36,853 bases of DNA from Anaerolineales bacterium (GTDB taxonomy: Bacteria > Chloroflexota > Anaerolineae > Anaerolineales > UBA11858), in contig JAGXKM010000012.1 of assembly GCA_018335275.1 (NCBI GenBank), forward strand, positions 1 through 36,853. Reading direction: 5' to 3'. The notes beneath the pieces were generated by a model that was not told the origin of the DNA, searched no databases, and saw only the letters and a program-made list of their open reading frames with translations. The position numbers and the translations under genes were made by a program. Each line of letters begins with the position of its first letter. Position 1 is the first letter of the stretch. This document shows positions 21,620 through 30,061 of this stretch, in pieces.

Positions 21620-22303
21620 ATGCCAAAAGAACAATGGATCATAAAAATGACCCTTGGATGGTTAAACTTTCTCGCCCCAGTCCTGATACTGATCCCCTTT
21701 TTTTCCCTTCCTGCTCCCCAGCAGATTGACTTCCCGGGGGTTCCGTCCGAGCACACATACCAGAGAGATACGCAGGATGACATTCCATCCCAAAATGACC
21801 GCATATCCAGGGTAGAAATTTCCGGTAAGCATTCCTATACCATCATCGAGCAACCGAAAGACAACCCGGCCTTTGTCTCTAACAAGCCTGGAACGTTCAC
21901 CCACTTTTTATTGGCAGAACGATACGGGACGATCGGCCTTATGGCACACAACACCCAAGTCGGACCCATATTTTCAGAGTTTGAAATCGGGACCCAAGTC
22001 ACATTATTCCGTCACGATCAGGAACCTATTCACTACCAAGTCCAATCCATCAGGAAATTTAAAGCCCTTTCCCCAAACAGCGCTTACTCAGCATTCATTG
22101 ATCTCGAAGACGGTGCCCATTACACTGCCGGAGAATTATTTCTGGATATATACGGGGCGGGCGACCGGCTGGTACTTCAAACCTGCTTATCCAGGAATGG
22201 CCTAAAAAATTGGGGGAGATGGTTTGTGATCACGAATCCTGTGGGTGATGAACTTATCCTCGAATCTTACCTCCCTACATACAAGCAGATCAATCCTTAT
22301 TAA
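21620..22303 (+). CDS. Sortase-like protein (divergent)
   Basis: N-terminal TM; GLMAHNTQVGPIFSEFEIGTQV (His), LVLQTCLSRNGLKNWGRWFVI (Cys and Arg) in sortase order. Confidence 0.7.
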   Translation: MPKEQWIIKMTLGWLNFLAPVLILIPFFSLPAPQQIDFPGVPSEHTYQRDTQDDIPSQNDRISRVEISGKHSYTIIEQPKDNPAFVSNKPGTFTHFLLAERYGTIGLMAHNTQVGPIFSEFEIGTQVTLFRHDQEPIHYQVQSIRKFKALSPNSAYSAFIDLEDGAHYTAGELFLDIYGAGDRLVLQTCLSRNGLKNWGRWFVITNPVGDELILESYLPTYKQINPY

Positions 22304-22345
22304 TCACCGATAAAGAGATAAATCCACTTCACGTTTCTTAAAGAA

Positions 22346-22376
22346 AAAACTGGCTGCCGTAAAAACAGCCAGTTTT
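22346..22376. terminator. Bidirectional hairpin terminator between convergent genes
   Basis: AAAACTGGCTG-CCGTAAAAA-CAGCCAGTTTT, perfect 11-bp stem with flanking A/T tracts. Confidence 0.85.
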
Positions 22377-22415
22377 AATTTATATTTTGAGTGGAAGAGT
22401 CTTCATCCCCGGAAA

Positions 22416-23300
22416 TCAGTCAGGAAGGAACACCGGACTCGAAATCTCCGGCGGCGAGGGGAGAACTTCCACATTGACCGGGGTGGCCACGACCACAACC
22501 CGGTGTGTGTTGCTTGGATACGGCCAGCAGGAAATCAGCGTCAACCGTTCATCTTCAGAAGGATGGATCCACCGGGCATTCGCCATCCTGACTTCGATGG
22601 GCTCCCAACGCTCCTTGAGGATGATCTTGTTGGCCACCACATAGCTATACTGAAAATGACCCGCCTGGAGGAGGATTTCGTCCCCATTCTTGAGTTTTTC
22701 CAGGTCCCGAAAAATCTCGCCGTAGCCGCTGCTGTGTCCGTTAATAACTGTGTTCCCCTCACGGCCAAGTTTCGCGGAGCCGCTGTGCCAACCCAAATCA
22801 CCGGAACGCGGGGCTAACCACTGCTGGTAAGTATCTCCCAGATATTCCACCTCACGTGAAGAAACAGGGACCACAAAAGCCTCGACCCCAAGAGAAGGGA
22901 TCATCAACCGTTCCGGTTCAGCGGCAGGGGTCCTGGATAAACTTTCAGGTAAGGCACTCCCCTGCTTGACCGGCGGATCCGCTGCTACCAACAAGGAGAA
23001 TTTCGCCGGCTCTCTGTTTATATTAACATCCGGAGCAGAAGTTGATTGATCATCCCCAGCAGGGGAGTACAAGGGTAAAAATTCATCATCTTGTCCTGGA
23101 GTAAGTACCTGGTCAGCCCGGTTAGAGGCCTCCTGCTGGCTTTTCTCTCGACCTTCCGTTACCCGGTCGAGGGGAGAGTGGATACGTCGATATTCCCGGG
23201 ATACATTCCTGACACCGAAAAAGACCATCACAAACCCCATCGCCATGATGAATACAGCATAAGGGGCCAAGCGCCCTTCCCGAATTCCAAAAGCTTTCAT
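22416..23300 (-). CDS. Sortase
   Basis: TM; NTVINGHSSGYGEIFRDLEKLKNGDEI and LTLISCWPYPSNTHRVVVVA catalytic His/Cys/Arg. Confidence 0.88.
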   Translation of the reverse strand: MKAFGIREGRLAPYAVFIMAMGFVMVFFGVRNVSREYRRIHSPLDRVTEGREKSQQEASNRADQVLTPGQDDEFLPLYSPAGDDQSTSAPDVNINREPAKFSLLVAADPPVKQGSALPESLSRTPAAEPERLMIPSLGVEAFVVPVSSREVEYLGDTYQQWLAPRSGDLGWHSGSAKLGREGNTVINGHSSGYGEIFRDLEKLKNGDEILLQAGHFQYSYVVANKIILKERWEPIEVRMANARWIHPSEDERLTLISCWPYPSNTHRVVVVATPVNVEVLPSPPEISSPVFLPD

Positions 23301-23314
23301 ATTTCTGAAGACCC

Positions 23315-24253
23315 TTATATTTCCCTCTTTTTCTGCAACAGCGAAACACCATGGAAAATCAAGCCCAAGCCAAACACCAACAAACCAGATTGGGCGCTGA
23401 TCCTAGATAAGAATGCCTGTTTTGTATCCACATCTGCTCCAGAAAAAGGTGCTTCACGTCCGGTTACAGGTATCAGCAATCCTTCATCATCGACCTCAGG
23501 GGGAGGAAGGGTGGATACTGGCGTCTGTGTCGGGTTTCCCACAGGGGTCGCTGTGGCTTCCGGGGTGCCGGTCGGTTCTTCAGGCGGGTCCGTCGGATCG
23601 GGCGTCGAGGTTGGGTTTTCAGGTGTGACCGTCGGTTCTGGAGTTTCCGTGGGATCCACCGGCGTGCTGGTCGGTTCCGGGGTTTCGGTTGGGTCCACGG
23701 GTGTGCTGGTCGGCTCCGGGGTCTCGGTGGGGTCTACAGGTGTGCTGGTCGGCTCCGAAGTTTCGGTGGGATCCACCGGTGTGCTGGTCAGCTCCGGAGT
23801 CTCGGTGGGAACAGGATCAATCACCACAATTTCCAGGTGGGAAATTTCCCGACAGGAACTAGGAGCATCCTCCAGATCCCACACCGTCACAGAATTTGTG
23901 CCTATCCCGCTCACACCATAACAGGTGCTGGTCCCGTCAGCAGTGAAAATCTGGGCACACTCTGTAGCCGCTTTAATGCCGACAACGGAAATATATCCAG
24001 GCCCTGTCAGTGTAAACTCCCACGGGGAGGTTTGGTCCTCCACCTTTAGGACCGTCCCCTCATATTCATCAAAGTTGCAGAAAATCCTCTCCTGCTGGTT
24101 CTCTGCCAGGGGTGGAGAAGCTCCCACGGGCACAATGCCCGCGCTGAGGGTCACAGCAAATGCGACCAGAATCGCACTCAACGCATAGAACAGTTTGGAC
24201 AAAGACCAAAAAATTCGGGAGACCTGTCCTTTCATTATCGCTTTTTTAAACAT
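23315..24253 (-). CDS. Cell-surface protein with Thr/Pro-rich repeat and C-terminal LPxTG-like sorting signal
   Basis: Signal-like N-terminus; PTETPEPTSTPVD repeats; C-terminus LLIPVTGRE...SGLLVFGLGLIFHGVSLLQKKREI. Confidence 0.85.
   Translation of the reverse strand: MFKKAIMKGQVSRIFWSLSKLFYALSAILVAFAVTLSAGIVPVGASPPLAENQQERIFCNFDEYEGTVLKVEDQTSPWEFTLTGPGYISVVGIKAATECAQIFTADGTSTCYGVSGIGTNSVTVWDLEDAPSSCREISHLEIVVIDPVPTETPELTSTPVDPTETSEPTSTPVDPTETPEPTSTPVDPTETPEPTSTPVDPTETPEPTVTPENPTSTPDPTDPPEEPTGTPEATATPVGNPTQTPVSTLPPPEVDDEGLLIPVTGREAPFSGADVDTKQAFLSRISAQSGLLVFGLGLIFHGVSLLQKKREI
23649..23804. repeat. 39-bp tandem repeat (about 4 clear copies plus degenerate flanks) encoding PTETPEPTSTPVD
   Basis: gtgggatccaccggcgtgctggtcggttccggggtttcg and near-identical following units read directly. 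Confidence 0.9.
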
Positions 24254-24287
24254 ATGAACTCCTCAATATCCCTTTTTCCAGGGATAT

Positions 24288-24431
24288 TCATTGAGCCCCC
24301 GGGGGCATATAGGTTGGATCAAATGGATTGTTGGAGTTGAGGAGATACCAGGCCGGGTTCTTGCCGTTTTCGGACCACATACTCCGTGACCGAAATCGGT
24401 ACGCAGCACTTATAACATCAGCCGGTCCCAT
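24288..24431 (-). CDS. Candidate 47-aa small protein upstream of the sorting-signal protein
   Basis: MGPADVISAAYRFRSRSMWSENGKNPAWYLLNSNNPFDPTYMPPGAQ*; coding-like composition but no clear RBS. Confidence 0.35.
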   Translation of the reverse strand: MGPADVISAAYRFRSRSMWSENGKNPAWYLLNSNNPFDPTYMPPGAQ

Positions 24432-24774
24432 GTTTAATCGTCTCAACTATTAAATTTTAAGAAATATATCATAGAAAACAAAAATAGCAATGATCCCATG
24501 GTTTTTCTAATCAAACGTTTAGGTACATGTGAATATTTACACTCATACAGAGAAAACCCGCTTAAGGAAAGATAAGGATAAGATGCAAAAAAGGAGGCAA
24601 GAAGACTTTCATATGACCCATCTGAGTGGCTCATGCAGCTGAGCTGACAAATTTATCCTCCTGGTCTCCTGCCGGAATAAAAAAAAGAAAACCTCAGGTG
24701 AAATTAAAAACATGCAGGCAAGTGACCTTTATCCCCCTGTGTGGCCAACTCACCTGCAATACAACAGGGCAACT

Positions 24775-25230
24775 TTACTTTACCTGGATTTCAACCACGC
24801 CTTTCACCTGAACTTTCCCGGAGAAACCGGGCAGGACCATGCGGAGCTCGTCGCCGTCAAAGGCCACCACGCAGTCGCTGCAGCCTTCCAGGTCGCTGAG
24901 AGGGAGTTCTGCCTCATAGCCGTCTGAGGCCACGAACACGACAGCGGACGCATCCCCGCCCAGGCCCGCTTCTGAAAGAAGGTCATTGACAGGGGCACCG
25001 GTATAGGCTTCCGTCTCACCGTCTTTGCCAGTGTACTCCACGTCCACAGTCTCCATGCTCTGGAGATCATCCATGGACAGAGAGAATTCCTGGTCGACAG
25101 CGCCTGAAACCGTGAGGGCAGCATCCCCCCTTCCGCTCTCCGCGGGTTCTGGGGCCTCTTCACCACAACCCGCCAGGAGCAGGACAAATACTGCCAGGAC
25201 AGCAAGCAAGACAGGGATATGTTTCTTCAT
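24775..25230 (-). CDS. Lipoprotein with molybdopterin-binding-oxidoreductase-like domain
   Basis: Lipobox LLLAGCGE; LTVSGAVDQEFSLSMDDLQSMETV...GAPVNDLLSEAGLGGDASAVVFVASDGYEAELPLSDLEGCSDCVVAFDG. Confidence 0.75.
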   Translation of the reverse strand: MKKHIPVLLAVLAVFVLLLAGCGEEAPEPAESGRGDAALTVSGAVDQEFSLSMDDLQSMETVDVEYTGKDGETEAYTGAPVNDLLSEAGLGGDASAVVFVASDGYEAELPLSDLEGCSDCVVAFDGDELRMVLPGFSGKVQVKGVVEIQVK

Positions 25231-25258
25231 AAACCTCTCCTTCGCTATATCGCAATTC

Positions 25259-25735
25259 TTATTGATTAACTTGAATTTCCGTCAATTGAAAGACCCAGCG
25301 GTTGGCTGGGGTTTCCGGGGTGACCAGGCGAATGGGTCCTTTATCCGGGGTGGTGTTGGCAATCCAATCCTCATGATCTTTTAGAGCCACTATGGCGCTT
25401 TCCAACTCGTCCTCCGTGACCTCAATGGCGTACCCATCCGCGGCCAGGGCGGTGATGGTGGAAAACTCTCCGGCGCCGGCCTCATCGAGCAGCTCCGAGA
25501 GCTCCACACCGCTCCAGGACCGAATTTCATCTTCCCCGGTCGATTTTTCCATCAGGATCTCATCCAGACTGACCTGCTCCATCTTGGCCAGTTCTTTGTA
25601 AGTAAAGGTCGTGGGATCCTCCACATCTCCACTGATCGTAAGCTCCCAATCCACATTGGGCGCCCCGCCGCAGGCTGTCAAAAGCAACAGCAAGGCGGCC
25701 AGGATCAGGAACAGCGTACCTCTTCTTCTCTTCAT
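25259..25735 (-). CDS. Lipoprotein with molybdopterin-binding-oxidoreductase-like domain
   Basis: Lipobox LLLTACGG; WELTISGDVEDPTTFTYKELAKMEQV...WSGVELSELLDEAGAGEFSTITALAADGYAIEV...WVFQLTEIQV; start at MKRRRGTLF. Confidence 0.75.
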   Translation of the reverse strand: MKRRRGTLFLILAALLLLLTACGGAPNVDWELTISGDVEDPTTFTYKELAKMEQVSLDEILMEKSTGEDEIRSWSGVELSELLDEAGAGEFSTITALAADGYAIEVTEDELESAIVALKDHEDWIANTTPDKGPIRLVTPETPANRWVFQLTEIQVNQ

Positions 25736-25761
25736 ACCTTTCTCCTTTTTAAAAACAGCAC

Positions 25762-26904
25762 TTAATCTAAATACGTAATCCAAATCGGAATCAGCATGTC
25801 TCGTTCAATCAAATGCCCATGGTTTCCTGATCTCTCCTGTCCTTCAACGCGGTGCATACCGTGATCTGCAAAGATCACCACCAATGTATCGGGAGGCATC
25901 ATGCTCAGGATTCTCCCTACCGCCTGGTCCACCTCGCGGATCTTCTCCCCCTCTAAAGGCGCCCCTGGTCCCACTTCGTGCCCCAGATCATCAATGCCGT
26001 GGAAATGGACCAAGAAGAGGTCCGGCATTCCTCGTTCTAAAACGGAGAGGGCATGGGCCAGAACATTGTCATCCGTCCCCCCATCCCCATCCCGGTCTCC
26101 TGAGAGCTGGAAATCCGCTCCTTTGAGTTGAAAAGCCAGGGCTTCCCCCTCCACGGCCGAGACCCTCAGTCCTGCCTGCCGGGCAACCTCCAACAGGGTT
26201 TCGTGATCCGTTTTTCGGATCCCGCGCTTATCCACGCCGTGGACCGGGGGCTTCGCGCCAGTGAGCAGGGAAGCCGTGGACACTGTGGTGATAGGCGGGT
26301 AGGTGGTAACACCCACCAGGGGTGGGTCCAATTGGGCCAATTCCGGGATCAAGCCCGCCTCCAGGGCTTCTTCGTAACGCAAATACCCAAATCCATCCAA
26401 GAACAAAAGCAGAACCTGGTAAGCGGTCTGGTCGGTGAGAGAGCGGCCCGCAGCGATCTCGGGCGCCGGAATACCCAACGCGCTGGCTGCGCTGGGGGCA
26501 ATATCCGTGATCGAGGCCTCAATTCTTGACACCCAGGGAGATTGTTCAACGGCGATTGCCCTGGGATGGATTACCCGGTCATGTACAACAAGGGTCCCAT
26601 CCTCCTCCAGCCAGGTGCCTCCTGCGGTATCCGCCCAGGCGTAGGTGAGTTCTTCTCCATCCCGATCGGTAATCTGCAGTGTTTCAATCACCTGATAGCC
26701 GTGTCCGTACAATACCTTTTCCAGGGGAAACCCGCGTTCCCCGGCAAAGTCTGCATACGCCTTCCAGGTCCCATGGCTGAGTCGAATCTCTTCTCCCGCA
26801 GGGCCTTCCAGAGAAACGTCCCACTCTGAAGCGCATCCTCCCAGCATCAGGACGGTGATCAGAAATCCCCCGACCACGAAATCGCGAATCCTCTTAGCCA
26901 TCAT
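25762..26904 (-). CDS. Lipoprotein type I phosphodiesterase/nucleotide pyrophosphatase (alkaline phosphatase superfamily)
   Basis: Lipobox LMLGGCAS; LFLDGFGYLRY, ITTVSTASLLTGAKPPVHGV, HFHGIDDLGHEVGP, VIFADHGMH motifs. Confidence 0.83.
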   Translation of the reverse strand: MMAKRIRDFVVGGFLITVLMLGGCASEWDVSLEGPAGEEIRLSHGTWKAYADFAGERGFPLEKVLYGHGYQVIETLQITDRDGEELTYAWADTAGGTWLEEDGTLVVHDRVIHPRAIAVEQSPWVSRIEASITDIAPSAASALGIPAPEIAAGRSLTDQTAYQVLLLFLDGFGYLRYEEALEAGLIPELAQLDPPLVGVTTYPPITTVSTASLLTGAKPPVHGVDKRGIRKTDHETLLEVARQAGLRVSAVEGEALAFQLKGADFQLSGDRDGDGGTDDNVLAHALSVLERGMPDLFLVHFHGIDDLGHEVGPGAPLEGEKIREVDQAVGRILSMMPPDTLVVIFADHGMHRVEGQERSGNHGHLIERDMLIPIWITYLD

Positions 26905-27834
26905 TTACTCCGTTTTGATCTCGATAACATGCTCGATCCACTGCGACCGGCCCCGATCCGGAAACACCAACGTGACCCCGGAGGAAAGGGGTGACAATAC
27001 AGCGTTCTCGATGTCCTGAGCCTGAAACTCGTACGTTTCCTCGCTGCGGTCAGTGACGATCACCACTTCATAAGACTTACCTTCCAACAGGTCCGCGAGG
27101 GAGGCGCCCAGGATCCGCGAGGCTGTTTTCGCTTCGCGCACCTTTCCATCTTCCTCGCTGGCGTACATCACTTTGGCCTGCTCCACGGTCACTTCCCGGG
27201 TCGGCCCTAACAGCAAACGGCCTACGGACGTCTCCCGTTCCTGGATGGTCAGAGGACGCTCCCTGCCAACCACGATGATCCTGTTCAGCCCTTTCAACCA
27301 GGTGGAGACATGCAGGTCTTCGGAGGCAAACCGGACGCCGTCCGCGTACGGCATCAGCAGTGCACTCTGATTCAGATCCTCCTTTTGGATGGTGACCAAC
27401 CCCCCATCCCTTGACGTCATGGCCACCCGGTCAAAATCATCCACACCCTGCCGCTCCAATAATTCCAATAAGGGAAGGTGCGTGTTAGGGTGATCCTGAT
27501 AAGGGAGGACGTCATGGACCTCGATATATCCCGGATCAGGGACATCCCCCGTAAAGGCTATCAGGGCGTAGAAAGGAAGTTCCGCGAATTCCACCGCTCC
27601 ATGGTCATCATGGCAGTCCGAACAGCTATGATATGCTTCCGCTTCATGACACTCCGCGCACTCATTCATGGTCACCGCCTCTTCCCAGAGCATGCCTGCT
27701 GAATAGTGAGAGACCAAACCTACAGGCAGCCCATTCCTTCTGCCGGCTAAAAAGCAGCCCACGATGAGGAAAAGTGCACTGAAGAATAACCCGACACCCA
27801 TGATGATTTTTTTCCAGCGTTTTCCGTCGAACAT
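26905..27834 (-). CDS. Membrane-anchored protein with two CxxCH heme-binding motifs and two molybdopterin-binding-like domains
   Basis: N-terminal TM; NECAECHEAEAYHSCSDCHDDHG; start at MFDGKRWKK overlaps upstream stop as TGATG. Confidence 0.75.
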   Translation of the reverse strand: MFDGKRWKKIIMGVGLFFSALFLIVGCFLAGRRNGLPVGLVSHYSAGMLWEEAVTMNECAECHEAEAYHSCSDCHDDHGAVEFAELPFYALIAFTGDVPDPGYIEVHDVLPYQDHPNTHLPLLELLERQGVDDFDRVAMTSRDGGLVTIQKEDLNQSALLMPYADGVRFASEDLHVSTWLKGLNRIIVVGRERPLTIQERETSVGRLLLGPTREVTVEQAKVMYASEEDGKVREAKTASRILGASLADLLEGKSYEVVIVTDRSEETYEFQAQDIENAVLSPLSSGVTLVFPDRGRSQWIEHVIEIKTE

Positions 27835-28607
27835 CAACCCTCCCAAAATGTAACCATGACAGCACTTATCAATACAAAGACCAATCCTCCCGCAGCAACC
27901 CAATCCCACCGGGTCATCTCCCGCTTCCGGTAATATGTACGGGTGGGGTACCTACCGAAGCAGCGCCCCTCCATGGAAACGGAAAGGGCATCCACTTTGC
28001 TCATCGCTGAAACCAGCATAGGCAGCAAGAGTGTTCGCAAGTATTGAAGCAAACCGCGCAGGTTTTTGCGGTCATAAGTCGATCCGCGGACCAACTGAGC
28101 TCGATACACGGTCAAAGTTTCCTGCTCAAAAAGGGGAATTAAACGCAGGGCAGTCACCAGCGTGAAACCAAATCGGTAAGGCAGGCCAGCGCGCATCAAG
28201 GCATAAGCCAGTTCATTGGGAGACGTAGTAAGCACAAACAGATAACTCAAAAAGATCACTGCCAAAAAGCGGGAGGCCAGGTAGAGCCCCCGCTCGAGAC
28301 CATCTTGCGTTACCGCCACAGGACCGAGCTGCCCCAATACCGGGCCGCTGTCCACGAACAGGACCTGCAGCAGAGCGATCATCAGCGCCGAAATCCCCAG
28401 CACCTTCACACCGCGCAGTTCCCTGAATTTCAACCCCGCACTGGGAAACACAGCTAGCAGCAGCACTGTAAAGGAGGCATTGAGATATGGGTCCTGGAAC
28501 AAAAACACCAATACCGTCAGCGCCACCAGCCAGGCAAACTTCACCAGAGGATGATATCTGTGCAGAAAAGACCGTCCCGCCTGGTAAGCGATTTTCCGCT
28601 TCACCAC
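27834..28607 (-). CDS. ECF transporter T component (YkoC/EcfT-like)
   Basis: Multi-TM; FGFTLVTALRLIPLFEQETLTVYRAQLVRG and AMSKVDALSVSMEGRCFG typical EcfT motifs. Confidence 0.88.
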   Translation of the reverse strand: MVKRKIAYQAGRSFLHRYHPLVKFAWLVALTVLVFLFQDPYLNASFTVLLLAVFPSAGLKFRELRGVKVLGISALMIALLQVLFVDSGPVLGQLGPVAVTQDGLERGLYLASRFLAVIFLSYLFVLTTSPNELAYALMRAGLPYRFGFTLVTALRLIPLFEQETLTVYRAQLVRGSTYDRKNLRGLLQYLRTLLLPMLVSAMSKVDALSVSMEGRCFGRYPTRTYYRKREMTRWDWVAAGGLVFVLISAVMVTFWEG

Positions 28608-30061
28608 CCACCTCCAGGGAGATATGCATCCATGCCGATCCGGGCCAAGTCCTGCATAGCCTCCCGCAGCGGAGCGTCGACGACCAACTTTCCTCCCGCT
28701 AAAAAGAAGATCCGGGACACCACCTCGGGGTAATAAGCGGGATTGTGGTTGACCATGATCACGCTGCCTCCATTCTCCACAAATTCGCTTAACAAGGTCA
28801 ACAAAAACTCCGCGTTCTCACGATCCTGTCCGATGAAAATTTCGTCCAAAAGCAGCACGTCCGGCTTGTAGGACAGGACAGAGATCAAGTTCAAACGGCG
28901 TTTTTCCCCATAGCTTAACCGGTAAGGGTGTTCCTTCACGCGGTCTCCCAGGCCGGCCCGTTCCAAAAGGGACCGGGTAAATCCCGTAAATTCTGACTCC
29001 TCAAGTTTAAAATTCCGGGCTCCAAATACCGCCTCGTCCCAAACCGTGGAGGCGAATAACTGGTGGTCAGGATTCTGAAATACCAGTCCCACATTCTTCC
29101 CCAGCGTGGAGCTGGGAACTTGATCCACATTTTCACCCAAGACCCACACATCACCCGCGCTCTTTTCCACCAACCCCAACAAACTCAACAACAGCGTGCT
29201 CTTTCCGGATCCGTTATCCCCCATTAAGCTGACCCATTCCCCGGGCTCCAGGCGGAAGGAAATCTCCTTCAATACCGACTGGTTCTGATACCCCAAACGA
29301 AGGCGCTTGACCTCGAGGAGAGGGTGTTCAGTGCTCCCTTTAAAGGCGGGTTTTTTTACTTTAATCTCAGGGGCTGGATAAGTCTTTCGATCCGGTTCCA
29401 AAATACATCCCATCCCCATCTCAATGATCCGGGGCTTCACCCGGCTCAAAAAGTCCAATTTATGCTCAATGACCAGCACCGTGAGACCGGTCTCCCGCTG
29501 CAGATTTAAAATTACGTCAAAGATCTCCTCCGTGGAAGGAGGATCCAGGTTGGAGGTGGGTTCATCAAAGAGGATCACCTCCGGTTGGGAGGCCAGAATG
29601 GAGGCCAGGGCCACCTTTTGTTTTTCCCCTCCCGAGAGCGTTCCCAGGTCCCGACCCCGCAGGTGTTCTATGCCTGTCATCTCCAGCGACCAGGTCAGCA
29701 GACTGTCAATCTTCTCCCGGGTATATTTTCGATTTTCCAATCCAAATACGATCTCATCCTCCACTCTCAAGGTGCAAAATTGTGATTCCGGATTTTGCTG
29801 GACAAGTCCCACGACATCCGCGATCTGGTAGATGGATTTTTCCTGCACATCCATCCCTGCCACCGCCACCGTCCCCTCCACCTCCCCGTCAAACTGGGAA
29901 AACAGGACCCCGGCGACAGCCAGAGCCAGGGTGGACTTGCCGCAGCCGGATGGACCGGTGAGCAGGGTGAATTCCCCGGATGCAATTTCCAGATTGATGC
30001 TCTGGAGCGCGAAATCCTCTCTTCCTCTGTACCTGTAGCTGAAATCTTTCAGGCGGATCAT
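28601..30061 (-). CDS. ECF transporter ATPase with two fused ABC domains (YkoD-like)
   Basis: Walker A GPSGCGKST and GDNGSGKST; signatures LSGGEKQKVALAS and LSYGEKRRLNLIS; Walker B ILFDEPTS, LLLDEIFI. Confidence 0.93.
   Translation of the reverse strand: MIRLKDFSYRYRGREDFALQSINLEIASGEFTLLTGPSGCGKSTLALAVAGVLFSQFDGEVEGTVAVAGMDVQEKSIYQIADVVGLVQQNPESQFCTLRVEDEIVFGLENRKYTREKIDSLLTWSLEMTGIEHLRGRDLGTLSGGEKQKVALASILASQPEVILFDEPTSNLDPPSTEEIFDVILNLQRETGLTVLVIEHKLDFLSRVKPRIIEMGMGCILEPDRKTYPAPEIKVKKPAFKGSTEHPLLEVKRLRLGYQNQSVLKEISFRLEPGEWVSLMGDNGSGKSTLLLSLLGLVEKSAGDVWVLGENVDQVPSSTLGKNVGLVFQNPDHQLFASTVWDEAVFGARNFKLEESEFTGFTRSLLERAGLGDRVKEHPYRLSYGEKRRLNLISVLSYKPDVLLLDEIFIGQDRENAEFLLTLLSEFVENGGSVIMVNHNPAYYPEVVSRIFFLAGGKLVVDAPLREAMQDLARIGMDAYLPGGGW

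Noticed and set aside
23649-23804. Short direct repeats as a CRISPR array
   Set aside because: Units are contiguous with no spacers and are in frame within a protein.
23091-23921. 276-aa plus-strand ORF with VGSGVSVGSTGVL repeats
   Set aside because: Antisense image of the Thr/Pro-rich repeat in the sorting-signal protein; the minus-strand gene has signal peptide, sorting signal and a following sortase.
24443-24634. 63-aa minus-strand ORF MSHSDGSYESLLASFF...
   Set aside because: No RBS and no recognisable similarity; AT-rich intergenic open frame.
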